Source: a bacterium
GTDB taxonomy: Bacteria; Planctomycetota; JADGBV01
Assembly: GCA_023261545.1 (NCBI GenBank)
Contig: JAHFOS010000025.1
Coordinates: forward strand, 1 to 35,393
DNA: 35,393 nt
Direction of reading: 5' to 3'
The position numbers were made by a program, and so were the translations under genes. Shown here in pieces: positions 25,226 through 32,438 of the stretch; position 1 is the stretch's first letter; every line of letters starts with the position of its first letter. Under the pieces are notes generated by a model. That model was not told where the DNA came from, ran no database searches, and saw only the letters and a program-made list of their open reading frames with translations.

Positions 25226-27115
25226 CTACCGTTTCGGGGAGGCCGCGTCCTCTCGCAGCAATTCCTCCAACGGCCGGCCCGTGATGGCGGCGAGGAAAAT
25301 GTGCCCGTAGCGCCGGCATTTGCTTTCGCCGACGCCTTTCACGGTCAGGAAAGCGGCCTCGTCCGCGGGCTTGAGACGCGCCATCTCCCGCAGCGAAGCG
25401 TCGGAGAAGACGAGGTAGGCGGGCTGTCCCGCGCGCTGGGCCAGGGCGCGCCGCAGCTCGCGCAGCCGCTGGAAGAGCGCGTCGTCGGGCGCGCCGTTTT
25501 CCGGCTGGGTCGCGGTCGGCGTGCCGCCGCCACGCCTGGGCGCTCTCACGGATTTTTCCACGACGCTGAGCCGCACGGCGCCGCCTTGTTTGCAGAGGGC
25601 GAGGCCCGTCGGGGTGGTCCTGACGATGGGGAATCCCTCGTTATTATCAATCACGAGCGAGCCCTGGAGGACGAGCTGATCGATCCAGGTATGCAAGGCG
25701 ACCTCCTCGCAGTTCTTGAGCAGCGCAAACGTGCTGAGCTGGTCGTGGCCGTGGCGCCGGATGCGCTCGTTGTCGCGCCCGAGCAGCACGTCCACCACGT
25801 GGCCCACGCCGAAGGTGTTGCGACAGCGCTCCACGGCGCAAAGGATCTTCTGCGCGGCTAGAAGCGCCTCGCCGGCGGGCAGCTCCCGGGTCTCACCCAG
25901 GCAGACGTCGCAGGCGCCGCAGGAGGCGGAGTTTTGCCGGCCCGGGGGCGGCCAGGACTGGCCGAAATGCTCCGCTAGCAACTGGTGGCGGCAAATCGGG
26001 GCCACGGCGTAGCGGCCGATGTCCCGGATCTGGCGCTCGAAGGCAGCCTTGCGATCCGCGGGGAGCGGGCCGTCCATTTCCGCGAGGTGGCGATGGGTGG
26101 CGATGTCGCTGTAACTGTGCAGCAGCACGCATTCTGCGGGCAGCCCGTCGCGGCCAGCGCGCCCGGATTCCTGCTGGTAGTGCTCGATGCTTTTGGGCAA
26201 GTTGGCGTGGACGACAAAGCGCACGTTGGAGCGATCAATGCCCATGCCGAAGGCTATAGTAGCCACGACGACATCCAGACGTTCCTCCAGGAAGCTGCGC
26301 TGGGTCTTGCTGCGCCGGCCCGCATCCAACCCGGCGTGGTAGGCCTCGGCGGAGGCACCGGCTTCGCGCAGCTTTTCCGCCAGCCGCTCGGTTCCGGTCC
26401 GGGTTTGGCAGTAAACGATGCCGCCCTCGCCCGGGTGCCGCGCCATGACGTCCAGGACCTGGCGCGCGGGCTGGCGGCGCGCCAGGGAACGGTAGAGCAG
26501 GTTTGGCCGATCCACGTGGCCGACGAGCCGCAACGGATCGCGCAAGCCAAGCTGCTCCACGATGTCCTGCTGCACTTTGGGCGTCGCCGTGGCCGTGAGC
26601 GCCAGGCGCGGCACATCACCGCAGGATTCCAGCATGGCGGCGAGCTGGCGATATTCCGGGCGGAAATCATGTCCCCATTGGGAAATGCAATGGGCTTCAT
26701 CCACCGTTATGAGCCGCAACCGGCCCTGGATCCTCGGCAGCAGATCGCCCGTGCAGAGGCGTTCGGGACTGGCATAGATGAGTTCCGCGCGCCCGGCCTG
26801 CAATTCGCCGTAAGCCCGCCGGCGCTCATCAGCACCCAAATTGGAGTGCAACGCCACCGCCTGGAGACCGGCCTCCCGGGCCGCGGCCACCTGGTCGTCC
26901 ATCAGGGCGATGAGCGGGGATATCACCAGCACGGCCCCCTCCCCCAAGGCCGCCGGGACCTGGAAGCAAAGACTTTTACCCCCGCCCGTGGGCAGGATCA
27001 CCAGGCAGTCGCGACCGCTGAGACTGGCCTCGACAGCTTCCCGTTGCAGGGGGCGAAAGCTGTCATAGCCCCAAGTGCGCTTGAGAACCTCCAGCAGGCG
27101 GTCGTTACCGGACAC
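25226..27115 (-). CDS. recQ: ATP-dependent DNA helicase RecQ
   Basis: 629 aa from a GTG at 27115, the usual full RecQ length. An N-terminal RecQ signature (WGYDSFRPLQREAV) is followed by Walker A LPTGGGKSL, DEAH in TVDEAHCISQWGHDFRPEY, and motif VI QESGRAGRDG. A zinc site (CRHQLLAEHFG...CGACDVC) and RQC winged helix come next, then a C-terminal HRDC domain (LRELRRALAQRAGQPAYLVF, VKGVGESKCRRYG). It unwinds branched DNA in RecF-pathway repair. It converges on the membrane protein gene with a 66-bp gap. The 410-aa plus-strand ORF over it is a shadow. Confidence 0.97.
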   Translation of the reverse strand: MSGNDRLLEVLKRTWGYDSFRPLQREAVEASLSGRDCLVILPTGGGKSLCFQVPAALGEGAVLVISPLIALMDDQVAAAREAGLQAVALHSNLGADERRRAYGELQAGRAELIYASPERLCTGDLLPRIQGRLRLITVDEAHCISQWGHDFRPEYRQLAAMLESCGDVPRLALTATATPKVQQDIVEQLGLRDPLRLVGHVDRPNLLYRSLARRQPARQVLDVMARHPGEGGIVYCQTRTGTERLAEKLREAGASAEAYHAGLDAGRRSKTQRSFLEERLDVVVATIAFGMGIDRSNVRFVVHANLPKSIEHYQQESGRAGRDGLPAECVLLHSYSDIATHRHLAEMDGPLPADRKAAFERQIRDIGRYAVAPICRHQLLAEHFGQSWPPPGRQNSASCGACDVCLGETRELPAGEALLAAQKILCAVERCRNTFGVGHVVDVLLGRDNERIRRHGHDQLSTFALLKNCEEVALHTWIDQLVLQGSLVIDNNEGFPIVRTTPTGLALCKQGGAVRLSVVEKSVRAPRRGGGTPTATQPENGAPDDALFQRLRELRRALAQRAGQPAYLVFSDASLREMARLKPADEAAFLTVKGVGESKCRRYGHIFLAAITGRPLEELLREDAASPKR

Positions 27116-27160
27116 GCGCGCGGTATAAACGCGAACGCCGTTTGGCTATCCAGGCTGCTC

Positions 27161-27257
27161 GGATTTATCCACAGATTACACCGATGGGCACTGATTAAAG
27201 AGGCCAGCTCTGATTGATTACTTTCCGTGTTAATCTGTGTCATCTGTGGAAAAATCC
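27161..27257. repeat. Imperfect inverted repeat between recQ and the acyltransferase gene
   Basis: Arms ggatttatccacagattaca (27161-27180) and tgtcatctgtggaaaaatcc (27238-27257) pair at 18 of 20 positions around a ~57-bp loop. The motif resembles the widespread ATCCACAGATTACACAGATTAACAC intergenic repeat. It may be a repeat relic or a structured transcript end. Confidence 0.55.
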
Positions 27258-27375
27258 CCCGGTATTACGATTTGCTTCCCGCATTGCCAGATCGTGTTCC
27301 CGTGTGAAAACTCTTGAAAAGTGCGCATTATTCGGATGAAAAAAATTAAGGGAAATCGTTCTCGGTGCGCCCCAG

Positions 27376-28248
27376 TCAGCCGCCAGCCGTGTATTGCGCC
27401 ACATCGGCCTCCCAGGCGCGCAGTTTGTCCGCGATGAAGCCCAGCACCTGTTCATGCTCAGCCCGGCCCGATCCCGAGGTGACCGCCATGGGCGGACCGA
27501 AGGCGAAGCGCACGGGATGGCCGGGACGGATGGGCCCCAGGTCCTTGATCCAGCGGCCGTTGCCCCAGAAGCGTGTGTTGAGAGCGAGAGGCACCAGCGG
27601 AAAGCCCGTGCGCCGCGCCAGTTTGACGGCGATGGTGTTGAAGGCCTCGCCATCGAAACGATCCGAACGCGTGCTCTGGGGAAAAAGCACCAGCGAGCGG
27701 CCACGAGCCAATAGTTGTCCACCCTGCTCGAAGAGCTCCTCCAGATCGCGGCGCGGGTTCGCACGTTCCAAAGCCACGGCGCCAGTGGCTTTCAGGATAT
27801 CGCCAAGCCAGGGGTAGCCCAGCAGCGAGCGCTTGACGACAAAGGAGGCATCCTTGAAGGGAAAGATGATGCCCGGCAGCATGAAAGTCTCCAAGGAACT
27901 CATGTGATTGGAGGCGAAGATCACGGGCCCCGCCTGGCCGCGCAACATTTCCAGGCCCTCGATGTTGACACTGCCGCCGCAGCTTTCGATGAGTGGGATC
28001 AGCCCGAGGCTTTCCAGTTGCAAGGCCGCCCGCGGTTCGCTGCCCTTGCGAATGGCCTTCAGGGTGGCAATGACACCGCGCACCAGCCCTTGGTAGAAGC
28101 GCAGGGCGGCAGCTCCCGGGAGACGGAACCCGGGTCGTCCTCCCGAGGGCGACGCATAACCGCCAGCGCGCAGCAGGATTTCAGGCAAAGATTCGGGCGT
28201 CACGGAAAGCATCATAGGGGCGGTCACGTCCAGCGAAGCCGGTGGCAT
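27376..28248 (-). CDS. PlsC-like 1-acyl-sn-glycerol-3-phosphate acyltransferase
   Basis: 290 aa from the ATG at 28248 (the track's TTG is one codon earlier). Acyltransferase motifs are visible: motif I FASNHMSSLETF, a middle FVVKRSLLGYPWLG, motif II-like VALERANPRRDL, motif III LVLFPQSTRSDRFDG, and motif IV-like PLVPLALNT. The enzyme family transfers an acyl chain to lysophosphatidate at the membrane in phospholipid synthesis. Motif I carries HxxxxE instead of the canonical HxxxxD, which could alter activity or acceptor. A broken paralogue with the canonical Asp lies at 30,062-30,193. Upstream spacing to recQ suggests a separate promoter. Confidence 0.88.
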   Translation of the reverse strand: MPPASLDVTAPMMLSVTPESLPEILLRAGGYASPSGGRPGFRLPGAAALRFYQGLVRGVIATLKAIRKGSEPRAALQLESLGLIPLIESCGGSVNIEGLEMLRGQAGPVIFASNHMSSLETFMLPGIIFPFKDASFVVKRSLLGYPWLGDILKATGAVALERANPRRDLEELFEQGGQLLARGRSLVLFPQSTRSDRFDGEAFNTIAVKLARRTGFPLVPLALNTRFWGNGRWIKDLGPIRPGHPVRFAFGPPMAVTSGSGRAEHEQVLGFIADKLRAWEADVAQYTAGG

Positions 28249-28531
28249 CAAGGAAAGTAAGCGTTCAGCCCATCATTTGCGCCTTCGATGGCCTAAAATT
28301 TCGCGATACGAGAGCCTGTCTTTTGAAGCATCAATCATTTGGTGTAGCCCAACCTCGGATAGCAAAGCCAAAAGACCCACCAGCGCTGCCCGCCGTTGGC
28401 GGACCCTGAGGCGGCCGTTCCTACCCTTGCAAGCACAGCCCCCATCGGCCCTCCGGCCTCTCCCCTGTGAACTCAAGCCACCGGCGGGAGCTTGAGTTTT
28501 TTCTTTAAACGCGCCCAGGAAGTCCCCGAAA
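28249..28531. other. Intergenic region with possible gene remnant
   Basis: No convincing gene. A minus-strand reading at 28273-28476 (RRAALVGLLALLSEVGLHQM) could be a decayed fragment. The stretch ends in the terminator hairpin at 28471. Confidence 0.3.
28471..28506 (+). terminator. Rho-independent terminator
   Basis: ACTCAAGC ... GCTTGAGT forms an 8-bp stem with an 11-nt loop followed by TTTTTTCTTT on the plus strand. No plus-strand gene was identified upstream, so it may serve a lost gene or an unrecognised RNA. Confidence 0.7.
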
Positions 28532-28654
28532 AATCCTTAAACGCGTTTTTAGGGGGGTCAAAACATACGAATAAGGCCAAAAAACAGCCCGTTTTTTGGC
28601 TTATTTCATTGAGAATCAATCACTTATCGTGGTTCACTTATCGTGGTCTGACCC
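28532..28654 (+). repeat. Dispersed ~120-bp hairpin repeat, copy A
   Basis: It opens with atccttaaacgcg, tttttaggggggtcaaaa and catacgaataagg. A perfect 10-bp hairpin (gccaaaaaac/gttttttggc) follows, and the copy ends with cacttatcgtggtctgaccc; cacttatcgtggt is tandemly duplicated here. Copies B and C share the same ends. Just downstream lies a run of about six GGACCC words (28,681-28,740). Confidence 0.8.
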
Positions 28655-28847
28655 GAACCCACAGGACCCATCGGAATACCGGACCCACACCGGACCCAAA
28701 CCCGACCCGGACCCGTCAACCGGACCCGTGGTGCGGACCCAGCCGTTTTTATCTTATGGACCGTTGCATATTTAAGCCCCTGACTAAAAACGCGAGGATG
28801 TACCGGGGCGACCCAACAGTTCTTTTGAAAATAAAAGGCAAAGTGGC

Positions 28848-29660
28848 ATGAACATAGACTTCTCAACTTGGGCTTACCTGGAGAAGTTAACCTGGAAACA
28901 CGTGCTACTCGCCTTGACTGTTCTGATTGCGGCAAGGTTCTTGTCTTTTTTTCTTCGCGGCCTGCTTCGCCGCATCGCGGAAAGCGGCTCACCTCACTTG
29001 CGGCTCTCGATCCTACGCGTGACACCTATCGTCCGTCTTTTGATCGGAATTACAGCGGTGATTGTTATTGTCCCGATTTTTGTCGAGCCCACCTTCAGAA
29101 ACGCTGTTGCGGTGATTGCGAGCGTGGGCTTGGTGCTCGCCTTCGCGTTTAAGGATTACGGAAGCAGCCTAGTTGCCGGACTTGTAAACGTGCTGGAGAA
29201 CACCTATCAACCTGGAGATTGGATCGAGCTGGGTGGAGTCTATGGGGAGGTCAAGTCGATTGAGCTGCGAGCTACGCATATTGTGACAGCCGACGATACG
29301 GAGGTGATCATCCCCAACTCCCATATCTGGTCGGGGAATATTGCCAACGCCACCAGTGGCAACCGAAGCCTGCTATGTGTTGCAGAGTTCTACTTACACC
29401 CTGACCATGACGCTATGAGGGCACGGGCGCAGTTGGCGCAGATTGCAGAAACTAGCTCCTATCGGAAGTCCGACACGCCCGTTGCTGTGATCGTCATGGA
29501 AAAACCTTGGGGGACGAAATACCGACTAAAGGCTTACGTGAAGGAAAGCCGCGATCAGTTCCTTTTCATCAGCGATCTGACAGTCCGGGGCAAAGAAGCT
29601 CTTCGGGCCATGGGCATCCGATTCGCACAGGCGCCTTATGCGGCTGTGGAATCTGGGTGA
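28848..29660 (+). CDS. Small-conductance mechanosensitive channel, MscS family
   Basis: 270 aa from the ATG at 28848. Three membrane helices are visible: VLLALTVLIAARFLSFFL, VRLLIGITAVIVIVPIF and the pore-lining AVAVIASVGLVLAFAFKDYG. The MscS beta domain (NTYQPGDWIELGGVYGEVKS, TEVIIPNSHIWSGNI) and a C-terminal alpha/beta domain follow. It releases solutes during hypo-osmotic shock. It sits alone between copies A and B of the dispersed repeat, with no neighbour on the same strand close enough for an operon. Confidence 0.93.
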   Translation: MNIDFSTWAYLEKLTWKHVLLALTVLIAARFLSFFLRGLLRRIAESGSPHLRLSILRVTPIVRLLIGITAVIVIVPIFVEPTFRNAVAVIASVGLVLAFAFKDYGSSLVAGLVNVLENTYQPGDWIELGGVYGEVKSIELRATHIVTADDTEVIIPNSHIWSGNIANATSGNRSLLCVAEFYLHPDHDAMRARAQLAQIAETSSYRKSDTPVAVIVMEKPWGTKYRLKAYVKESRDQFLFISDLTVRGKEALRAMGIRFAQAPYAAVESG

Positions 29661-29866
29661 TCTATTTTTCTTTTTTTCGATTCGACCCCATGAGCGTACA
29701 ATAAGCGCACATGCGGTTTTGTTTCGTGGGCGAGGCATCTTGTCGCCGGTGCTTTTTTTCAACACGGAACGCAGAGGTTTCGGAGCCCCCGCCGGACGTG
29801 CGGCGTGGAATGGGAGTTTTTTCGATCCCGATCAGGCGAGACGTAAAACCGAGTTATCCGAGGCCT
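29661..29866. other. Non-coding spacer
   Basis: No supported gene, only short shadow ORFs and T-rich tracts (ctatttttctttttttcg, gctttttttc). The first T-tract lacks a hairpin, so no terminator was called for the MscS gene. Confidence 0.3.
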
Positions 29867-29993
29867 GAAAATTCCTTAAACGCATTTTTAGGGGGGTCAA
29901 AACATACGAATAAGGCTAAAAAACAGCCCAATTTAGGGCCTATCTTCCTGCTTATCAATCGGTTGGCTTGGCGGTTGGCTTGGTCCGACCCCC
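29867..29993 (+). repeat. Dispersed ~120-bp hairpin repeat, copy B
   Basis: It shares attccttaaacgcatttttaggggggtcaaaacatacgaataagg and the end ttggtccgaccccc with copies A and C. The central hairpin is weaker (ggctaaaaaacagcccaatttagggcc). ggttggcttgg is duplicated near the end. It lies next to the broken end of the PlsC remnant. Confidence 0.8.
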
Positions 29994-30061
29994 TGAGCAC
30001 GAGCCTCGCGGGGCTGAACCTCCTGCGCGGTGAGATTTGAGGGGGATCGCCGTGCCTCCGC

Positions 30062-30193
30062 GCCATTCACCACGAAGGCCGCACCCTTGAAGGAAAAGAG
30101 GATGCCCGGCAGCATGAAGGTGTCCAGGGCGCTCATGTGATGGGAGGCGAAAATCACGGGGCTCATTTGGCTGAGCAATATTTCAACGTGCCC
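30062..30193 (-). pseudogene. Remnant of a second PlsC-like acyltransferase
   Basis: The minus strand reads GHVEILLSQMSPVIFASHHM, then SALDTFMLPGILFSFKGAAF and VVNG. It aligns with motif I of the intact acyltransferase (GPVIFASNHMSSLETF), but with the canonical HxxxxD. The similarity stops just before repeat copy B on one side and at the promoter of the serine dehydratase gene on the other. It is clearly non-functional. Confidence 0.75.
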
Positions 30194-30198
30194 TATAA
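30193..30198 (+). promoter_or_regulatory. Possible -10 box TATAAT close to the serine dehydratase start
   Basis: CCCTATAATG lies about 10 bp before the ATG at 30208. A matching -35 box at normal spacing is not clear. If used, the transcript would be nearly leaderless. Confidence 0.3.
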
Positions 30199-30207
30199 TG
30201 CATCGCG

Positions 30208-31419
30208 ATGCACTCGTTGCGCGAACTCTACCGCATCGGCCCGGGACCCTCGGCGAGCCATACCATGGGGCCGCGCCGCGCCGCGGAACTGTTTTGCTCC
30301 CGGCACCCCACGGCCACCCGCTTCAGCGTTGCTCTCTACGGCAGTTTGGCGGCCACCGGTCGCGGGCATCTCACCGACGTTGCGCTCGTCGAGGCCTGCC
30401 GCCCCCGGCCCATCGAAATTGTCTGGAGGCCGCGCGATCTGCTGCCCTTGCACCCCAACGGCATGGAGTTCCTGGCCTACGATGTGGCGGGTAGCGAGTT
30501 GGAACGCTGGCGCGTTTACAGCGTTGGCGGCGGGGCGCTGCGCGAGGAAGGCCGCACCGCGCAGGCGCCTCAGATTTACGGCTGCAATAGCATGGAAGCC
30601 ATCCTGCGTTGGGCGCACGAAAACGGCAAGGCCTTGTGGCAACTTGTGGACGAGTGCGAAGGCCCGGAGATCCGCCCTTTCCTCGCTGAAATCTGGAAAG
30701 TCATGCAGGAAGCGGTGGGCCGCGGTCTCGCCGCGCGCGGGACGCTCCCCGGCGTGATCAAGCTCGAACGCAAAAGCGCGCTCTATTTCGAGCGCATCAT
30801 GAAGAAACCCGAGTCGTTGCGCCGTACCGGATTGCTTTCCGCCTACACACTGGCGGTCTCGGAAGAGAACGCCGCCGCGGGCCGCATCGTGACCGCTCCC
30901 ACTTGCGGCGCCTGCGGCGTGCTGCCCGGCGTGCTCTATTACCACCACCGGCATGAGAATGTCAGCGAAGAAAATATCCTGCGGGCGCTGGCCACCGCCG
31001 GACTCGTGGGCAACCTCGCCAAAACCAACGCCTCCATCTCCGGAGCGGAAGTGGGCTGCCAAGGCGAGGTGGGCACCGCCTGCGCCATGGCCGCCGCCGC
31101 CGTCGCCCAACTCCAGGGGGGCAGCCCCGAGCAGATCGAGTACGCCGCTGAAATGGGCATCGAACACCACCTCGGACTCACCTGTGATCCCGTGGCGGGC
31201 CTGGTGCAGATCCCCTGCATCGAGCGCAATGCCGTCGCCGCCAGCCGCGCCGTGGACGCCGCCGCCTACGCCATGCTCTCGGACGGCCAGCACAAAGTCT
31301 CCTTCGACCAGGTCATCGCCACCATGAAACGCACCGGCCTGGACATGAAAAGCGGCTACCGCGAAACCGCCGAAGCAGGCCTGGCCTCGACGCTGAAAGA
31401 GTTGAACGACTGCGGCTGA
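30208..31419 (+). CDS. sdaA: L-serine ammonia-lyase (iron-sulfur dependent)
   Basis: 403 aa, a single-chain form with the N-terminal beta domain (LYRIGPGPSASHTMGPRRAA) fused to the catalytic alpha domain. The three cysteines expected to bind the 4Fe-4S cluster are visible with family spacing (C-x41-C-x10-C): EVGCQGEVG, then LTCDPVAGLVQIPCIERN. TAPTCGACGVLPGV is also conserved. It deaminates L-serine to pyruvate and ammonia in the cytoplasm. A Rho-independent terminator follows at 31433, so it is probably monocistronic. The 366-aa minus-strand ORF is a shadow. Confidence 0.95.
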   Translation: MHSLRELYRIGPGPSASHTMGPRRAAELFCSRHPTATRFSVALYGSLAATGRGHLTDVALVEACRPRPIEIVWRPRDLLPLHPNGMEFLAYDVAGSELERWRVYSVGGGALREEGRTAQAPQIYGCNSMEAILRWAHENGKALWQLVDECEGPEIRPFLAEIWKVMQEAVGRGLAARGTLPGVIKLERKSALYFERIMKKPESLRRTGLLSAYTLAVSEENAAAGRIVTAPTCGACGVLPGVLYYHHRHENVSEENILRALATAGLVGNLAKTNASISGAEVGCQGEVGTACAMAAAAVAQLQGGSPEQIEYAAEMGIEHHLGLTCDPVAGLVQIPCIERNAVAASRAVDAAAYAMLSDGQHKVSFDQVIATMKRTGLDMKSGYRETAEAGLASTLKELNDCG

Positions 31420-31432
31420 CGCGGGAGGCGCT

Positions 31433-31470
31433 GGCCAAGACCACCCTACCCCGGCGGCTTGGCCCTTTTT
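31433..31470 (+). terminator. Rho-independent terminator of the serine dehydratase gene
   Basis: GGCCAAG (31433-31439) pairs with CTTGGCC (31458-31464) and is followed by CTTTTTCC. Confidence 0.75.
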
Positions 31471-31501
31471 CCCTAGAATTCAGAGATATTGGCCATCGCG
31501 C

Positions 31502-31617
31502 TCAGGCCAGCCAGCGGTCGAGGTTTTTGCGCACGAAGGCATCATCCGACAGATCGCCGTGCGCGCGATAGACGCGATCAATCTCCCCCAAAGGCCAAGT
31601 CCCGATCCAGCGCTGCT
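31502..31617 (-). pseudogene. C-terminal remnant of an unidentified gene
   Basis: The minus strand reads QRWIGTWPLGEIDRVYRAHG, then DLSDDAFVRKNLDRWLA and a TGA. The sequence is protein-like and breaks off exactly where repeat copy C begins. Family not recognised. Confidence 0.45.
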
Positions 31618-31620
31618 AAA

Positions 31621-31730
31621 GATCCTTGAAACCACTTTTAGGGGGGCAAAAACATACGAATAAGGCCCAAAAACGGCCCGTTTTAGGGCTTATCTCCAGA
31701 TGGATCAATTACTTAGCGTGGTCCGACCCC
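31621..31730 (+). repeat. Dispersed ~120-bp hairpin repeat, copy C
   Basis: It shares atccttgaaaccacttttaggggggcaaaaacatacgaataagg and the end ttagcgtggtccgacccc. The central hairpin GCCCAAAAAC/GTTTTAGGGC differs from copy A by partly compensating changes, suggesting that structure is conserved. Confidence 0.8.
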
Positions 31731-31740
31731 GAATTCTCAA

Positions 31741-31832
31741 GAAAGTAGGAAGGCAGAGCTCGTCGGCTTCGTCGCGGCGGCCTTGGGCATTCTCCAGCCA
31801 AGGCTGACCTTGAAAGTAGGAAGGCAGAGCTA
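31741..31832 (+). repeat. 20-bp direct repeat upstream of folB
   Basis: GAAAGTAGGAAGGCAGAGCT occurs at about 31741 and again at about 31813. The second copy ends about 12 bp before the folB start. It could be a regulatory site or repeat debris. The surrounding 31,731-31,843 stretch has no other recognisable gene. Confidence 0.65.
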
Positions 31833-31843
31833 GCGTCGCGGGC

Positions 31844-32209
31844 ATGTCTCAGCCGGGCCTCATCACCATCGCGGACCTCGAAATCAGCGCCATCGCGGGC
31901 ATCTACCCGCACGAACGTGAGGCGCCGCAGCGGTTGCTCCTGCAAGCCGAAATCGAGACGGATTTCAGTGCCGTGCGCGCGGAGCAGGGGCGTGTGGTGG
32001 CGGGCTTTGATTACCATCGCTTCGCGCAATTCCTCGAAGATCGCATCACCAGCGCGCGCTACGGGCTGCTGGAAGATCTCGTCACGGATGTCTCAGGCGC
32101 CGCGCTGCGCGAATTTCCGGAGATCGTGGCTCTGACCCTGGCGGTGCGCAAACCCGCCGCCGTGCCCCAGACCCGTTACGTCGAAGCGCGGCTGCGGGTG
32201 ACCCGGTAG
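31844..32209 (+). CDS. folB: Dihydroneopterin aldolase
   Basis: 121 aa, the normal family length. The N-terminal strand and loop (ITIADLEISAIAGIYPHERE) hold the conserved GxYxxER-type motif. AGFDYHRFAQFLEDRI, the catalytic helix region, and the late lysine in LAVRKPAAVPQTRYVEARL also fit FolB. It cleaves 7,8-dihydroneopterin to 6-hydroxymethyl-dihydropterin and glycolaldehyde in folate synthesis. No folate neighbours are present in the window. Repeat debris lies immediately upstream. Confidence 0.9.
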   Translation: MSQPGLITIADLEISAIAGIYPHEREAPQRLLLQAEIETDFSAVRAEQGRVVAGFDYHRFAQFLEDRITSARYGLLEDLVTDVSGAALREFPEIVALTLAVRKPAAVPQTRYVEARLRVTR

Positions 32210-32313
32210 GGGCCGGCTGGAAGCGCAGCGGGCGTGAGCGCGCGCGAACATCACGATTTTAGCCAATAAAATCGGGCTCAAACGGCCCTCCAAGACGGAC
32301 TCAGCGCAGGCTC

Positions 32314-32438
32314 GTCAGGCCCCCCGCCCTGCTGGGGCAGGGATCCCAGCGCCCCAGCAGGGCGGGGGGCCGAGTAGCCTTGTTCCGGGTCATCTTGGGC
32401 TAAAATCACGATGGTTCCGTGAATCTAATTTCCTATCG
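32314..32438 (+). repeat. Left terminal inverted repeat with 21-bp hairpin
   Basis: It contains a perfect hairpin, GGCCCCCCGCCCTGCTGGGGC (32318-32338) with its complement at 32351-32371 and a 12-nt loop. It continues gccttgttccgggtcatctt...gttccgtgaatctaatttcc. The whole stretch is the inverted counterpart of 34833-34955. The stop and last codons of the beta-helix gene lie inside it. Confidence 0.88.

Noticed and set aside
25985-27217. 410-aa plus-strand ORF
   Set aside because: Antisense of recQ, which has all helicase motifs.
30193-31293. 366-aa minus-strand ORF
   Set aside because: Antisense of the L-serine dehydratase gene.
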